A stretch of 64,000 nucleotides of DNA, taken from contig NZ_CP151800.1 in NCBI RefSeq assembly GCF_038449125.1, forward strand, positions 2,700,406 through 2,764,405. Direction: 5' to 3'. This document shows, piece after piece, positions 29,723-42,899 of the stretch. This DNA is from Kosakonia sp. BYX6 (GTDB lineage Bacteria > Pseudomonadota > Gammaproteobacteria > Enterobacterales > Enterobacteriaceae). How positions within the stretch are numbered: the first letter of the stretch is position 1; the number at the start of each line of letters is the position of its first letter. A program made the position numbers and the translations under genes. The notes under the pieces were generated by a model, which worked only from the letters and a program-made list of their open reading frames with translations, was not told the origin of the DNA and made no database searches.

Positions 29723-30553
29723 ATGGCTCTGCAACAAGAGATTATTGAGGCACTGGGCGTCAAGCCTACGATCAATGCCGAGGAAGAAGTTCGCCGTAGC
29801 GTGGATTTTCTGAAAACCTATCTGAAAACCTATCCCTTTTTAAAATCCCTGATCCTTGGCATTAGCGGCGGTCAAGATTCCACACTGGCGGGCAAAATTT
29901 GCCAGACGGCCATCAGCGAGCTGCGCGAAGAGAGCGGCGACACGGCTTATCAGTTTATCGCCGTCCGTCTGCCTTACGGCGCGCAAGCCGATGAGCAAGA
30001 TTGCCAGGACGCTATTAACTTTATCAAGCCGGATCGCGTGCTGACCGTAAACATCAAAGCTTCGGTGCTGGCGAGCGAGCAGGCGCTGCGCGATGCGGGT
30101 ATTGAGCTGAGCGATTTTGTGCGCGGCAACGAGAAAGCGCGCGAACGTATGAAAGCCCAGTACAGCATCGCCGGAATGAGCAAAGGCGTGGTGGTCGGCA
30201 CCGATCACGCAGCCGAAGCGGTGACCGGCTTCTTCACCAAATATGGCGATGGCGGTACGGATATCAATCCGTTATTCCGCCTTAACAAGCGTCAGGGCAA
30301 ACAGTTGCTGGCTTATTTGGGTTGCCCAGAGCATCTCTACAAAAAAGCGCCGACGGCGGATCTGGAAGACGATCGCCCTTCTTTGCCGGATGAAGCCGCG
30401 CTGGGTGTGACTTATGAAAATATCGATGATTATCTGGAAGGCAAAACGCTGGATGCGGCTACCGCCCAGATCATTGAGGGCTGGTATCTGAAAACCGAGC
30501 ACAAACGTCGCCCGCCGATCACCGTTTTCGACGATTTCTGGAAACAGCAGTAA
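29723..30553 (+). CDS. nadE: NH3-dependent NAD+ synthetase
   Basis: A 276-residue NadE that amidates deamido-NAD to NAD+ using ammonia. The PP-loop ATP site is GISGGQDST (46-54), and the C-terminal region [25 protein letters not shown] is conserved. There is no glutaminase domain, consistent with the ammonia-dependent type. The start has GGAGGGG before it. It works with pncA at 50.6 kb in NAD salvage. Confidence 0.96.
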   Translation: MALQQEIIEALGVKPTINAEEEVRRSVDFLKTYLKTYPFLKSLILGISGGQDSTLAGKICQTAISELREESGDTAYQFIAVRLPYGAQADEQDCQDAINFIKPDRVLTVNIKASVLASEQALRDAGIELSDFVRGNEKARERMKAQYSIAGMSKGVVVGTDHAAEAVTGFFTKYGDGGTDINPLFRLNKRQGKQLLAYLGCPEHLYKKAPTADLEDDRPSLPDEAALGVTYENIDDYLEGKTLDAATAQIIEGWYLKTEHKRRPPITVFDDFWKQQ

Positions 30554-30564
30554 CGCCGTATTTC

Positions 30565-30647
30565 GCCGGATGGCGGCTGGCGCCTTATCCGGCCTACAGG
30601 TTTCGCGGTCTGAATCTGTAGGCCCGGTAAGCGCAGCGCCATCAGAC
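30565..30647. repeat. REP pair (BIME) after nadE
   Basis: Two inverted REP-type palindromes (30565-30598, beginning GCCGGATGG and ending GGCCTACA, and 30617-30647, beginning TGTAGGCC) are separated by 18 bp. These are typical enterobacterial REP signatures after a stop codon, likely acting in transcript stability or gyrase/IHF binding. Confidence 0.85.
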
Positions 30648-30720
30648 AATCAGTGTCATTACGTAATTCATTCACTAAATCAATGAATGCCGCTTTTTTA
30701 ACCTGATACGCCCTGCTACA

Positions 30721-30736
30721 CTGTACGGGTAACCAG
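30721..30736. promoter_or_regulatory. LexA box of cho
   Basis: CTGTACGGGTAACCAG, followed by TA, fits the SOS box with a CCAGTA right half as in the E. coli uvrB operator. It lies 15 bp before the cho start. E. coli cho is LexA-controlled. Confidence 0.75.
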
Positions 30737-30751
30737 TATCAGGAGTCCGTT

Positions 30752-31615
30752 GTGGTCAGGCGTCAATCCGCCCCGCGTCTCGAATTTGAAGCGGCGGCAA
30801 TCTATGAATACCCCGAACACCTACGCCCGTGGCTTGAGGCAATGCCCAAACAGCCCGGCGTCTATATTTTCCATGGTGACAGCGAAGCGATGCCGCTTTA
30901 TATCGGCAAAAGCGTCAATATCCGCAGCCGCGTGATGTCCCATTTACGTACCCCGGACGAAGCGGCAATGCTGCGTCAGTCGCGGCGGATCACCTGGATC
31001 TGCACTGCGGGCGAGTTAGGCGCGCTGCTACTGGAAGCAAGGCTTATCAAAGAGCAACAGCCTTTGTTCAACAAGCGTTTGCGCCGCAATCGCCAGCTCT
31101 GTTCATTGCGTTTTGACGGGAATAAGCCGCAAGTGGTCTATGCGCGGGAAGTGGATTTCTCTTCTTCGCCGGATCTGTATGGGCTGTTCGCCAACCGGCG
31201 CGCCGCACTGCAAGCGCTGCAGACCCTCGCCGACGAAGAAAAGCTCTGCTACGGTCTGCTGGGGCTGGAACCTCTAAGCCGGGGCCGCGCCTGTTTTCGC
31301 TCGGCGCTACATCGCTGTGCCGGAGCGTGTTGCGGCAAAGAGCCGCTGGAGGCGCATCACAGCCGTTTTCTTTCAGCAATGGCGCGGATGCAACTGGTGT
31401 GTTGGCCATGGCTTGGCCCGATTGGCCTGAAAGAGAGCACCGGTACGCTGACGCAATACCATATCATCCATAATTGGTTGTGGCTGGGTTCGGTTGAAAC
31501 ACCGGACGACGCAGCGGCACTGCTGCGCACACCCGCCGGTTTCGATCACGACGGCTACAAAATTCTCTGCAAGCCATTGCTGTCGGGGAACCACGAAATC
31601 ATCGAGCTCAATTAG
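30752..31615 (+). CDS. cho: Excinuclease Cho (UvrC homologue)
   Basis: A 287-residue GIY-YIG nuclease that makes the 3' incision in nucleotide excision repair, often at bulky lesions UvrC handles poorly. The GIY-YIG domain (about 33-110) shows GVYIF and [14 protein letters not shown]. The C-terminal cysteine-rich region with CYGLLGLE and [10 protein letters not shown] is conserved. It starts at GTG 30752 with AGGAG seven bases before. Its last four bases overlap the convergent ves stop. Confidence 0.94.
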   Translation: MVRRQSAPRLEFEAAAIYEYPEHLRPWLEAMPKQPGVYIFHGDSEAMPLYIGKSVNIRSRVMSHLRTPDEAAMLRQSRRITWICTAGELGALLLEARLIKEQQPLFNKRLRRNRQLCSLRFDGNKPQVVYAREVDFSSSPDLYGLFANRRAALQALQTLADEEKLCYGLLGLEPLSRGRACFRSALHRCAGACCGKEPLEAHHSRFLSAMARMQLVCWPWLGPIGLKESTGTLTQYHIIHNWLWLGSVETPDDAAALLRTPAGFDHDGYKILCKPLLSGNHEIIELN

Positions 31616-32169
31616 TGCCCGGCCAGCCAGGAAATCTCGCTGAATAACAACCGCCCTTCGGATCGGAGCAACCGCAGGGTATGTCTCCCCTCTTGCCAGC
31701 ACGCGCCCTGATCCGCCGTCAGCAATTTGTCACCAAGTTGCCACGCGCCGCTCAGCACAAAAACCACGCCGCCGCGGGCGCCAAACGTGGTGAAAGTACG
31801 ATCGGCAATGCGCACTTTGGCCCGGCAACGGTCGCGGCGCGTCATGATGTTGAAATCCATCGACATCTGCCCGGCGGAAAGCTCCGCTTTCACCGGTTGT
31901 TCACCGGCAAAGGTAAATGGCTGATGGCGTTTCAGGGTATGGCAAAACGCCTTGCCGCCATCCAGCGTCACTTCCCCGCCCTCAATCAGCGTTATCACGC
32001 GATCGACGCCAGGAAATTGGGGAAATTCACCGTTACTTGCCAAAGAAGCAATACTCGCACGCCAGTTGAAATCTCGGGTGGCTGGTGGAAAACAACAAAT
32101 CTCGCGGGTTTCGCCCGCACCATTGCGCCAGAGGTTTACCGGCATCTTACGAATATCAAAGAATTTCAT
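31612..32169 (-). CDS. ves: HutD/Ves family cupin-like protein
   Basis: A 185-residue HutD/Ves-family protein of double-stranded beta-helix (bicupin) fold. Conserved blocks are [27 protein letters not shown] and [16 protein letters not shown]. coli Ves is cold- and stress-induced, with unknown biochemistry. The reading frame runs to 32238, but GGAGTG is correctly spaced only for the ATG at 32169. It converges with cho; the stop codons overlap. Confidence 0.9.
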   Translation of the reverse strand: MKFFDIRKMPVNLWRNGAGETREICCFPPATRDFNWRASIASLASNGEFPQFPGVDRVITLIEGGEVTLDGGKAFCHTLKRHQPFTFAGEQPVKAELSAGQMSMDFNIMTRRDRCRAKVRIADRTFTTFGARGGVVFVLSGAWQLGDKLLTADQGACWQEGRHTLRLLRSEGRLLFSEISWLAGH

Positions 32170-32404
32170 CATCACTCCTGAATGGCGTAGCGTGTCGCCT
32201 GAGCCGCTGCTTCTGCGGGCAGCGTACCTGCTTGTCATCGTCTTATTCGCTGTGTCGGTATTATCGGCAGTTGGGCGGATTTGCCTTAGATCACGGCGTA
32301 ACCTGACATGTAAAAAAGTATAAATTTCAGATAAGTAACATACCTGTGAAGAACAGGCTGAACGAGAATACCGCGCCGGTAGCGGCTGGCAAGGGGGTAA
32401 GCAA

Positions 32405-32462
32405 GAAAAAACCGCCGGTTCTGCCCATCACGTACAACATGCGATGGGCAAAACCGGCGGTC
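32405..32462 (-). terminator. Terminator after spy
   Basis: A long stem (ACCGCCGGTT at 32411-32420 with AACCGGCGGT at 32452-32461, plus TGCCCATC with GATGGGCA) closes a 13-nt loop and is followed on the minus strand by T residues. It lies about 20 bases past the spy stop. Confidence 0.85.
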
Positions 32463-32480
32463 TTGATGGGGGATGCTGAA

Positions 32481-32960
32481 TTACTCAGCAGGTGCAGGAG
32501 GCATTTTACCTTCTGCTGCCGGACGTTCTGTCAGACGCTTCTCAAAATTGGCGTTGAATTGCTTTTTCTGCTCAGGCGTCAGAATGTTATAAATTTTGTT
32601 CTGCGTTTCCATGTGTTTCAGCATACCGGCTTTATGCTGCTCTTCCATCTTGGTGATTTGCGCTTCAGCTTTGGCTTTATCGAAGCTGTCGCTGGTCACG
32701 ATGTCATGCATCGCGCGCATCTCTTCAACTGGCGGGCGTTTCATCTCTTCACGCTGGCTTTTCATAATGTCGCGGATTTGCTGTTTCTGCGCATCGGTCA
32801 GGTTCAGACCTTTGAACATCATGTCGTGTGGCCCTTTACCTTTATGATGCATCATTGGTTTGCTATCAGCAGGTGCGGCGGTCGTGTCGGCGGCGTGGGC
32901 AAGATTTGCAGCGCCGAAAGCCAGGGTAGAGGCAACAAACAGAGCAGTCAGTTTACGCAT
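32481..32960 (-). CDS. spy: Periplasmic chaperone Spy
   Basis: A 159-residue periplasmic protein with a 23-residue signal peptide (MRKLTALFVASTLAFGAANL..AHA) and two LTxxQ motifs (LTDAQKQQI, LTPEQKKQF) that define the CpxP/Spy cradle dimer. It binds unfolding proteins without ATP. The start at 32960 has AAGGA before it; the frame extends upstream without signal-peptide logic. In E. coli the Cpx and Bae systems induce it on envelope stress. Confidence 0.93.
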   Translation of the reverse strand: MRKLTALFVASTLAFGAANLAHAADTTAAPADSKPMMHHKGKGPHDMMFKGLNLTDAQKQQIRDIMKSQREEMKRPPVEEMRAMHDIVTSDSFDKAKAEAQITKMEEQHKAGMLKHMETQNKIYNILTPEQKKQFNANFEKRLTERPAAEGKMPPAPAE

Positions 32961-33052
32961 AATTTTATTCCTTACTTCGGTTTTACTTACGGCGGTTGCC
33001 GTGTTGACGCTAATCACTTTACTGTCTTTATCGTCAATTAATCAGAGCGACG

Positions 33053-33073
33053 GTAAAACAATGAAAGTGTAAA
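33053..33073. promoter_or_regulatory. Candidate CpxR/BaeR site upstream of spy
   Basis: Two GTAAA half-sites (33053-33057 and 33069-33073), with a GAAAG between them at the expected 10-bp step, lie about 95 bp before the spy start. This resembles GTAAA-N5-GTAAA. The second half-site is imperfect, so the call is tentative. Confidence 0.4.
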
Positions 33074-33240
33074 TAGCCTTTTTACGTCAAATATGAAGGA
33101 AATAAGGATAAACCGTGGAGAGTCGAAAATTAAATATTCAATGCATTGATTAATAAGGAATTGTGAAGAATCATAAAATAAAGCCGATTATTAATAAACC
33201 CGTAAAGTAAGATAATTCTGTAATTTATTCTTAGCGTTAA
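33074..33240. other. Intergenic region between spy and ast terminator
   Basis: AT-rich sequence in a gene-free stretch of 314 bases between spy and astE. Apart from the spy control region and the astE terminator I see no gene or repeat. Confidence 0.4.
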
Positions 33241-33268
33241 GATAAATAAGCCCTGTAAATAACAGGGC
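33241..33268 (-). terminator. Terminator of the ast operon
   Basis: GCCCTGT at 33250-33256 pairs with ACAGGGC at 33262-33268 across 5 nt. The minus-strand tail is TTATTTATC. It lies six bases after the astE stop. Confidence 0.75.
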
Positions 33269-33274
33269 CGATGG

Positions 33275-34240
33275 TTAATTTATTTTTTCCAGCATTAAAC
33301 CCGCACGTAATCCAATAGCGACCTGCGGGTTGGGAAATAATACATATTCTTGTGGATGTTGAACGACATAGCGCTCGCCACGATCTTCAGCCAGCAACGT
33401 TCCGGCGCTGAATGCGGTGAAATTGAGCGTATCGGCAGACATATAAAGCTTGAACTCCTCGCTATGGCGCGTCAGTTGCTGCACCACCCGGTAATGCACC
33501 GGCGCGTTTTCCGTATCCGGCGCAGGCTCCCCGGCCAGTAACGCCGCCAACGCCCAGGCCGTACGCTGGAACTGGCTTAAATCATTCGCGCCAAACGGCA
33601 GCGCTTTACCCAGCTCCAGCGTGCAGGCCAGCGCGCCAAATTGTTCGCAACTGTAATGGGTAAATGTCCCGCCAGGCGCCTGATGAAAAACCAACGCCTC
33701 AAGCCCGGCGGCACCAAGCCACTCCAGGAACTGCACATCCCACGGCTCCTCGCGCGCGGGCAACACGCCAAAGCGAATATGGTGCGAACCACGAATGGCG
33801 GTATGCAAATCAAGATGCCAGCGAACGTCATCCCCTCCGGCGAAAAAATGGGTTATCGCCCGCTCAAGCTGGGCGGCGCGGATCGTTTCATCACTCGGCG
33901 GCAGCTGCTGCCAGCGCCCGCCAAACATACGATTAAGGTCGTTTTTCACATAACGCTTACCCTGTGCCAACGCCTGCGGGTTACCGAAAATCACCAATAG
34001 GCGCCAGGTCAGTGGCTGGCTACCGGCAAACAGGTTTTGGAGCAGCATATCGAGCATTTCGACCGGCGCGGTTTCGTTGCCATGAATAGCACAAGAGATA
34101 ACCAGCGAGCGCCCGGTCGGTTGAGGCGGCACCAATTCAAGGATCCCTTGCTCGTGCCACAACCAATGAATACCGCCCGCATCGCCGGACATTTTGCGCG
34201 GAATATCGCCCGCAAGCGTTGCAGCAAGAAAGTTATCCAT
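33275..34240 (-). CDS. astE: Succinylglutamate desuccinylase
   Basis: A 321-residue zinc hydrolase of the M14-like AstE/AspA family that splits N-succinylglutamate into succinate and glutamate, the last step of the AST arginine pathway. Zinc ligands are His53 and Glu56 in [11 protein letters not shown] and His146 in HLDLHTA. It is the last gene of astCADBE, 12 bp after astB. Confidence 0.95.
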   Translation of the reverse strand: MDNFLAATLAGDIPRKMSGDAGGIHWLWHEQGILELVPPQPTGRSLVISCAIHGNETAPVEMLDMLLQNLFAGSQPLTWRLLVIFGNPQALAQGKRYVKNDLNRMFGGRWQQLPPSDETIRAAQLERAITHFFAGGDDVRWHLDLHTAIRGSHHIRFGVLPAREEPWDVQFLEWLGAAGLEALVFHQAPGGTFTHYSCEQFGALACTLELGKALPFGANDLSQFQRTAWALAALLAGEPAPDTENAPVHYRVVQQLTRHSEEFKLYMSADTLNFTAFSAGTLLAEDRGERYVVQHPQEYVLFPNPQVAIGLRAGLMLEKIN

Positions 34241-34252
34241 ACGACCTCCGGT

Positions 34253-38095
<3,843 letters not shown>

Positions 38096-38099
<4 letters not shown>

Positions 38100-39316
38100 G
38101 ATGCGTTCTCCGTAAGGAATTTTTCACAGGCGCGGGCAAAGCGCGCAAGCCCGGTACGGATCTCCTCTTCGCTGATATTCAGCGCCGGAGCGAAACGCAT
38201 AACGTTGCCACCGGCAATCATCACCATCACCCCTTCAGCCGCGGCAAGCTGGGAAATCAGCTTTGCTTTCCCGGCATATTCTGGCGTTAACTGGCAACCG
38301 ATCAGCAGCCCTAAGCCGCGAATTTCGCTAAACAGCGGATGACGCGCGTTCAATGCCGCCAGTTGCTCGGTGATCCACTGGTGACGCTGTTTTACGCCTG
38401 CGAGGGTTTCCGGCGTGTTGACGATATCGAGCACCGCGCCCGCCACCGCCGTCGCCAATGGGTTGCCGCCATAGGTGGTGCCGTGCGTGCCGACATTCAT
38501 CACGTTACCAAATTGTTCAGTGGTGAGCATCGCGCCAATCGGAAAACCGCCGCCCAGCGCTTTCGCGGTGGACAACACATCCGGCGTCACGCCGTAATGC
38601 ATGTAGGCGTAAAGTTCGCCGGTACGGCCAACGCCGGTTTGCACTTCATCAAAAATCAGCACCGCATTGTGGCGGGTACACAATTCGCGCAGCCCCTGTA
38701 AAAACGCCGGGCTGGCTGGAACAACACCGCCTTCACCCTGCATTGGCTCGACAATCACCGCGCAAGTGTCGTCATTAATCAGTTCACTGGCGGAAGCGAG
38801 ATCGTTGTAGGCTGCGTGCTGGATTTGCGGCGGCAATGGCGCGAAATCTTGTGAATAGGCAGGTTGCCCGCCCGCACTGACGGTGAACAGTGTGCGGCCA
38901 TGAAAGGCATTTTTGAACGCCACAATGCCGCTTTTCTGTGGCCCGAAGGTGTCATGGGCGTATTTACGCGCCAACTTCAGCGCGGCTTCGTTGGCTTCTG
39001 CGCCGGAGTTACAAAAGAACACGCGATCGGCAAAGGTGGCATCAATCAGCCGTTTCGCCAGCTTCAGTGCCGGTTCATTGGTGTAGCCGTTTCCGGTATG
39101 CCAAAACTTCGCCGCCTGCTCGCTTAACGCCTTGCACAGTGCCGGGTTTGCATGACCCAGCGCGTTGACCGCAATCCCACCCGCAAAGTCGATGTACTCA
39201 TTGCCCTGCTGATCCCACAGGCGCGACCCTTCGCCGCGTACCGGAATAAAAGGCGCTGGCGCGTAGACCGGCAACATCCATTGATCGAAATTTTCACGCG
39301 TAATTGACAAAGACAT
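38096..39316 (-). CDS. astC: Succinylornithine transaminase
   Basis: A 406-residue class III PLP aminotransferase, first gene of the operon. The PLP lysine is in [14 protein letters not shown], the ring-stacking aspartate is in LIFDEVQTG, and the phosphate-binding part is [12 protein letters not shown]. It converts succinylornithine to succinylglutamate semialdehyde and is closely related to ArgD, whose role it can partly fill. The sigma-54 promoter at 39388-39404 drives it. Confidence 0.95.
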
Positions 39317-39387
39317 AGCGACCTCACCGGTAAATAAATGGTTGAATAAATGTTAAATAATGTGAACGTTTTCGCTGTTAATGTAGA

Positions 39388-39404
39388 TTGCACGGTTCGT
39401 GCCA
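39388..39404 (-). promoter_or_regulatory. Sigma-54 promoter of astCADBE
   Basis: On the minus strand the sequence TGGCACGAACCGTGCAA has the required GG and GC dinucleotides ten bases apart and a perfect TGGCAC -24 element. The -12 element reads GTGCA where the consensus is TTGCA. The transcript would start near 39378, about 60 bases before astC. E. coli astC has a sigma-54 promoter here. Confidence 0.8.
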
Positions 39405-39603
39405 GCCAGCGAGAAAAATGCATAAACGGCCTGCGCTAACGTTATTTCAATAACTTACAACCTGTCGCTATTCACAAATAATGCATAAAAAGTGAATAAT
39501 TTTATATCAATGACCGGGAATGGGCTGGAAAGTAAGAAAATTTATGCATCTGTAAAATATAATTCTGGAACTGTGATCGTCCGCGAAATTAATTTTGCCT
39601 GAA

Positions 39604-39639
39604 CGCCCTATTTTGGCGCATGACGCACCAAAACGAGGC
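39604..39639. promoter_or_regulatory. Candidate tandem NtrC enhancer sites for astC
   Basis: Two GCACCA-N3-TGGTGC-like sites, GCCCTA-TTT-TGGCGC (39605-39619) and GCACCA-AAA-CGAGGC (39625-39639), have centres 20 bp apart, two helical turns. They lie about 210-250 bp upstream of the astC sigma-54 promoter, a normal enhancer distance. Matches are 9 of 12 and 9 of 12 positions. The call is inference. Confidence 0.5.
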
Positions 39640-39750
39640 GAGTGGCGCGTTTTTTGCTCATCAGAAACAGTACTGTGAATAAGTGGCAGTGCTCGAATGT
39701 AAATTCTGCTAACATTCCTGCATCTTTCACTCTACTCAGTGGCTGCGACT

Positions 39751-40557
39751 ATGAAATTTGTCTCGTTTAATATCAATGGCCTGCGTGCTCGCCCTCATCA
39801 GCTTGAAGCCCTTGTGGAGCAACATCAGCCTGATGTGATTGGCCTCCAGGAAACTAAAGTCCACGACGATATGTTCCCGCTCGAAGACGTGGCGCGTCTT
39901 GGTTACAACGTCTTTTATCATGGGCAAAAAGGCCATTACGGCGTCGCACTGCTGACCAAAGAGACGCCAATTCTGGTGCGTCGCGGCTTCCCGGACGACG
40001 GCGAAGAGGCACAGCGTCGCATTATCATGGCGGAAATCCCCTCGCCCATTGGCACGATCACCGTGATCAACGGCTACTTCCCGCAGGGCGAAAGCCGCGA
40101 CCATCCGCTGAAATTCCCGGCCAAAGAGAAGTTTTACCAGGATTTGCAGCACTTCCTTGATAGCGAGCTGAAAAAAGAGAACCCGGTCTTAATTATGGGC
40201 GATATGAATATCAGCCCGACAGATCTGGATATCGGTATCGGTGAAGAGAACCGCAAGCGCTGGCTGCGCACCGGTAAATGTTCGTTCCTGCCGGAAGAGC
40301 GTGAATGGATGGAGCGCCTAAAAGGCTGGGGTCTGGTGGATACCTTCCGCGAAGCTAACCCACAAACGCAGGATCGTTTCTCCTGGTTTGATTACCGCTC
40401 AAAAGGTTTCGATGACAACCGCGGGCTGCGTATTGACCTGCTGCTGGCAAGCCAACCACTGGCGGAACGCTGTATCGAAACCGGCATCGATTACGACATT
40501 CGCAGCATGGAAAAACCGTCCGATCACGCGCCGGTGTGGGCCAAATTTAAGGTCTGA
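39751..40557 (+). CDS. xthA: Exonuclease III
   Basis: A 268-residue AP endonuclease/3'-5' exonuclease of the EEP superfamily that repairs abasic sites and 3' blocks. Motifs include the metal-site glutamate in GLQETKV, the catalytic aspartate and asparagine in MGDMNISP, and [10 protein letters not shown] at the C terminus. ATG 39751 matches the 268-residue E. coli protein; an in-frame GTG at 39739 gives four extra residues. No good ribosome site is seen. Confidence 0.96.
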   Translation: MKFVSFNINGLRARPHQLEALVEQHQPDVIGLQETKVHDDMFPLEDVARLGYNVFYHGQKGHYGVALLTKETPILVRRGFPDDGEEAQRRIIMAEIPSPIGTITVINGYFPQGESRDHPLKFPAKEKFYQDLQHFLDSELKKENPVLIMGDMNISPTDLDIGIGEENRKRWLRTGKCSFLPEEREWMERLKGWGLVDTFREANPQTQDRFSWFDYRSKGFDDNRGLRIDLLLASQPLAERCIETGIDYDIRSMEKPSDHAPVWAKFKV

Positions 40558-40563
40558 TGTCCC

Positions 40564-40977
40564 GTGACGCTGAAAACAATTGATGTGGTCGCAGCGATTA
40601 TTGAGCGCGAGGGCAACATTTTACTCGCGCAGCGCCCACCGCATGCCGACCAGCCTGGCCTGTGGGAGTTTGCCGGTGGCAAGGTGGAAGCCGGTGAAAC
40701 ACAACCGCAGGCGTTGGTGCGCGAGCTACAAGAAGAGTTGGGGATTGAGGTTGTCCCCGCTCGCTATGTTGCCAGCCACCAGCGGGAAGTTTCCGGGCGC
40801 ATCATCCATTTACACGCCTGGCATGTGCAGACATTTCACGGCGAACCCACGCGCCATTATCACAGCGCGCTGGTGTGGTGTTCACCCGCCGACGCGCTCA
40901 GTTACGCGCTGGCGCCAGCGGATATTCCCCTGCTGAAAGCGTTTATGGCTTCACGCGCCGCCAGACCAGCGGATTAG
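40564..40977 (+). CDS. nudG: CTP pyrophosphohydrolase NudG (Nudix)
   Basis: A 137-residue Nudix hydrolase related to MutT. The Nudix box runs GGKVEAGETQPQALVREL then QEELGI (about 36-58), with all metal-binding glutamates. E. coli NudG prefers 5-hydroxy- and 5-methyl-dCTP and 2-hydroxy-dATP. It begins at GTG 40564, six bases after the xthA stop, so it is likely co-transcribed with that repair gene. Its last 35 bases overlap the convergent ynjH. Confidence 0.92.
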   Translation: MTLKTIDVVAAIIEREGNILLAQRPPHADQPGLWEFAGGKVEAGETQPQALVRELQEELGIEVVPARYVASHQREVSGRIIHLHAWHVQTFHGEPTRHYHSALVWCSPADALSYALAPADIPLLKAFMASRAARPAD

Positions 40978-41230
40978 TGGAAATCGTCCGTTCATCGCGT
41001 TGGCATTGCAGCAACACGCCTTCGGTTTTGATCACTGCGCCTTCACTGTAATTTTGATTGTTGTACACGCAGCACTGCATGCAGGGTTGCGTGGTTTGCG
41101 TTTGCCCGCCGGAACTAAACACTTCCGGGGGCACATTCACTTCGACATTCGGCGACGGGTAGCGCTCAGCCAGCGCATTACCTGACATTGCCAGCAAAAA
41201 CGCGGCTGCTATCCACTTTAAACGGGTCAT
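40943..41230 (-). CDS. ynjH: Exported DUF1496 protein YnjH
   Basis: A 95-residue exported protein: signal peptide MTRLKWIAAAFLLAMSGNAL..A, then a short mature domain with CMQCCVYNNQNYSEGAV and VLLQCQRDERT, giving four conserved cysteines. The domain is DUF1496, of unknown function. ATG 41230 fits the E. coli start; the frame opens at 41305. The 3' end overlaps nudG by 35 bp on opposite strands. Confidence 0.88.
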   Translation of the reverse strand: MTRLKWIAAAFLLAMSGNALAERYPSPNVEVNVPPEVFSSGGQTQTTQPCMQCCVYNNQNYSEGAVIKTEGVLLQCQRDERTISTNPLVWRRVKP

Positions 41231-41466
41231 AACCTGTCCTTTCTGATTGACTCCACTTATTACTATAACGGATCTATTTTCCGGGACTTTAATTTCCCTC
41301 GTCATCGTTTTTCGTTATGACAAATTACAGATCATTAATTCTCCTGGTGAGGGAAATTTCTCCTTGCGGCAAGCCACATTACGAATGTTATAGTCGCGAA
41401 GCGCCCGTTTTTCGCGCACTGCAAACACAAAAAAACTCACCAACACAATAAGAGACACTTATATCT

Positions 41467-42810
41467 ATGGATCAGACCCACTCTCTTGCAGCATTTCTCG
41501 CGTATGTTCAACAACGCGATCCGCACCAGCCGGAGTTCTCCCAGGCCGTTCGTGAGGTGATGACCACCCTCTGGCCGTTTCTTGAAGCCAACCCGCGTTA
41601 TCGCCAGCTTTCACTGCTTGAACGGCTGATCGAACCGGAGCGCGTGATTCAGTTTCGCGTCGCCTGGGTCGATGACCGCAATCAAGTGCAGGTTAACCGC
41701 GCCTGGCGCGTGCAGTTCAGCTCCGCGATTGGCCCGTACAAAGGCGGCATGCGTTTTCACCCGTCGGTGAATTTATCGATTCTGAAATTCCTCGGTTTTG
41801 AGCAAACTTTTAAAAACGCGCTGACCACACTGCCGATGGGCGGTGGCAAAGGCGGCAGCGATTTCGATCCGAAAGGCAAAAGCGATGGCGAAGTGATGCG
41901 CTTCTGCCAGGCGCTGATCACCGAACTTTACCGTCATCTGGGTGCAGACACGGACGTCCCGGCCGGGGATATCGGTGTCGGCGCACGGGAAGTGGGCTTT
42001 ATGGCCGGAATGATGAAAAAACTCTCCAATAACACTGCCTGCGTCTTTACCGGTAAAGGGTTGTCGTTTGGCGGCAGCCTGATTCGCCCGGAAGCGACCG
42101 GCTATGGCCTGGTCTATTTCACCGAAGCAATGCTTAAACGCCATGGCCTCGGTTTCGAAGGGATGCGCGTTGCGGTTTCCGGTTCGGGGAATGTGGCGCA
42201 GTACGCGATTGAAAAAGCGATGGCGTTTGGCGCGCGCGTAGTCACCGCATCCGACTCTGGCGGAACCGTGGTCGATGAGGTCGGTTTCACCGCCGAGAAA
42301 CTCGCGCGTCTGTGCGAAATCAAGGCCAGCCGCGACGGTCGCGTGGCCGACTACGCCCGCGAATTCGGTCTGACCTATCTGGAAGGCAAGCAGCCGTGGT
42401 CAGTGCCGGTGGATATCGCCCTGCCGTGCGCCACGCAAAATGAGCTGGATGTAGACGCGGCGCAAGTGCTTATCGCCAATGGCGTGAAAGCGGTTGCCGA
42501 AGGCGCGAATATGCCGGCGACGATTGCGGCGACGGAACTGTTCCTCGACGCCGGTGTGCTGTTCGCGCCGGGAAAAGCCGCCAACGCGGGCGGTGTAGCA
42601 ACCTCCGGGCTGGAGATGGCGCAAAATGCCGCGCGGATGGGCTGGAAAGCGGAAAAAGTCGATGCGCGTTTGCACCACATCATGCTGGATATTCACCAGG
42701 CCTGTGTCGAATACGGCGGTGAAAGCAAACAGACGCACTATGTGCGCGGCGCCAACATCGCAGGCTTCGTCAAAGTCGCCGACGCGATGATGGCCCAAGG
42801 CGTGATTTAA
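41467..42810 (+). CDS. gdhA: NADP-specific glutamate dehydrogenase
   Basis: A 447-residue hexameric-type glutamate dehydrogenase that aminates 2-oxoglutarate with NADPH, giving ammonia assimilation when nitrogen and carbon are plentiful. The catalytic lysine is in LPMGGGKGGSDFDPKGKS, the aspartate is in VPAGDIGVGAREVG, and the Rossmann motif is SGSGNVAQYA. The length equals E. coli GdhA. The 236 bp before it hold its promoter. Confidence 0.97.
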   Translation: MDQTHSLAAFLAYVQQRDPHQPEFSQAVREVMTTLWPFLEANPRYRQLSLLERLIEPERVIQFRVAWVDDRNQVQVNRAWRVQFSSAIGPYKGGMRFHPSVNLSILKFLGFEQTFKNALTTLPMGGGKGGSDFDPKGKSDGEVMRFCQALITELYRHLGADTDVPAGDIGVGAREVGFMAGMMKKLSNNTACVFTGKGLSFGGSLIRPEATGYGLVYFTEAMLKRHGLGFEGMRVAVSGSGNVAQYAIEKAMAFGARVVTASDSGGTVVDEVGFTAEKLARLCEIKASRDGRVADYAREFGLTYLEGKQPWSVPVDIALPCATQNELDVDAAQVLIANGVKAVAEGANMPATIAATELFLDAGVLFAPGKAANAGGVATSGLEMAQNAARMGWKAEKVDARLHHIMLDIHQACVEYGGESKQTHYVRGANIAGFVKVADAMMAQGVI

Positions 42811-42826
42811 ATCGTTACCGTAAAAC

Positions 42827-42894
42827 GTAGGCAGGATAAGGCATTTATGCCGCCCCCCGGCAATGCCTGATGGCGCTTCGCTTATCAGGCCTAC
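42827..42894. repeat. REP pair between gdhA and topB
   Basis: Two inverted REP-type units (GTAGGCAGGATAAGGC and the reverse form ending GGCGCTTCGCTTATCAGGCC) flank a C-rich centre. They lie between convergent genes, ending six bases before the topB stop codon. Confidence 0.8.
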
Positions 42895-42899
42895 GAAAA

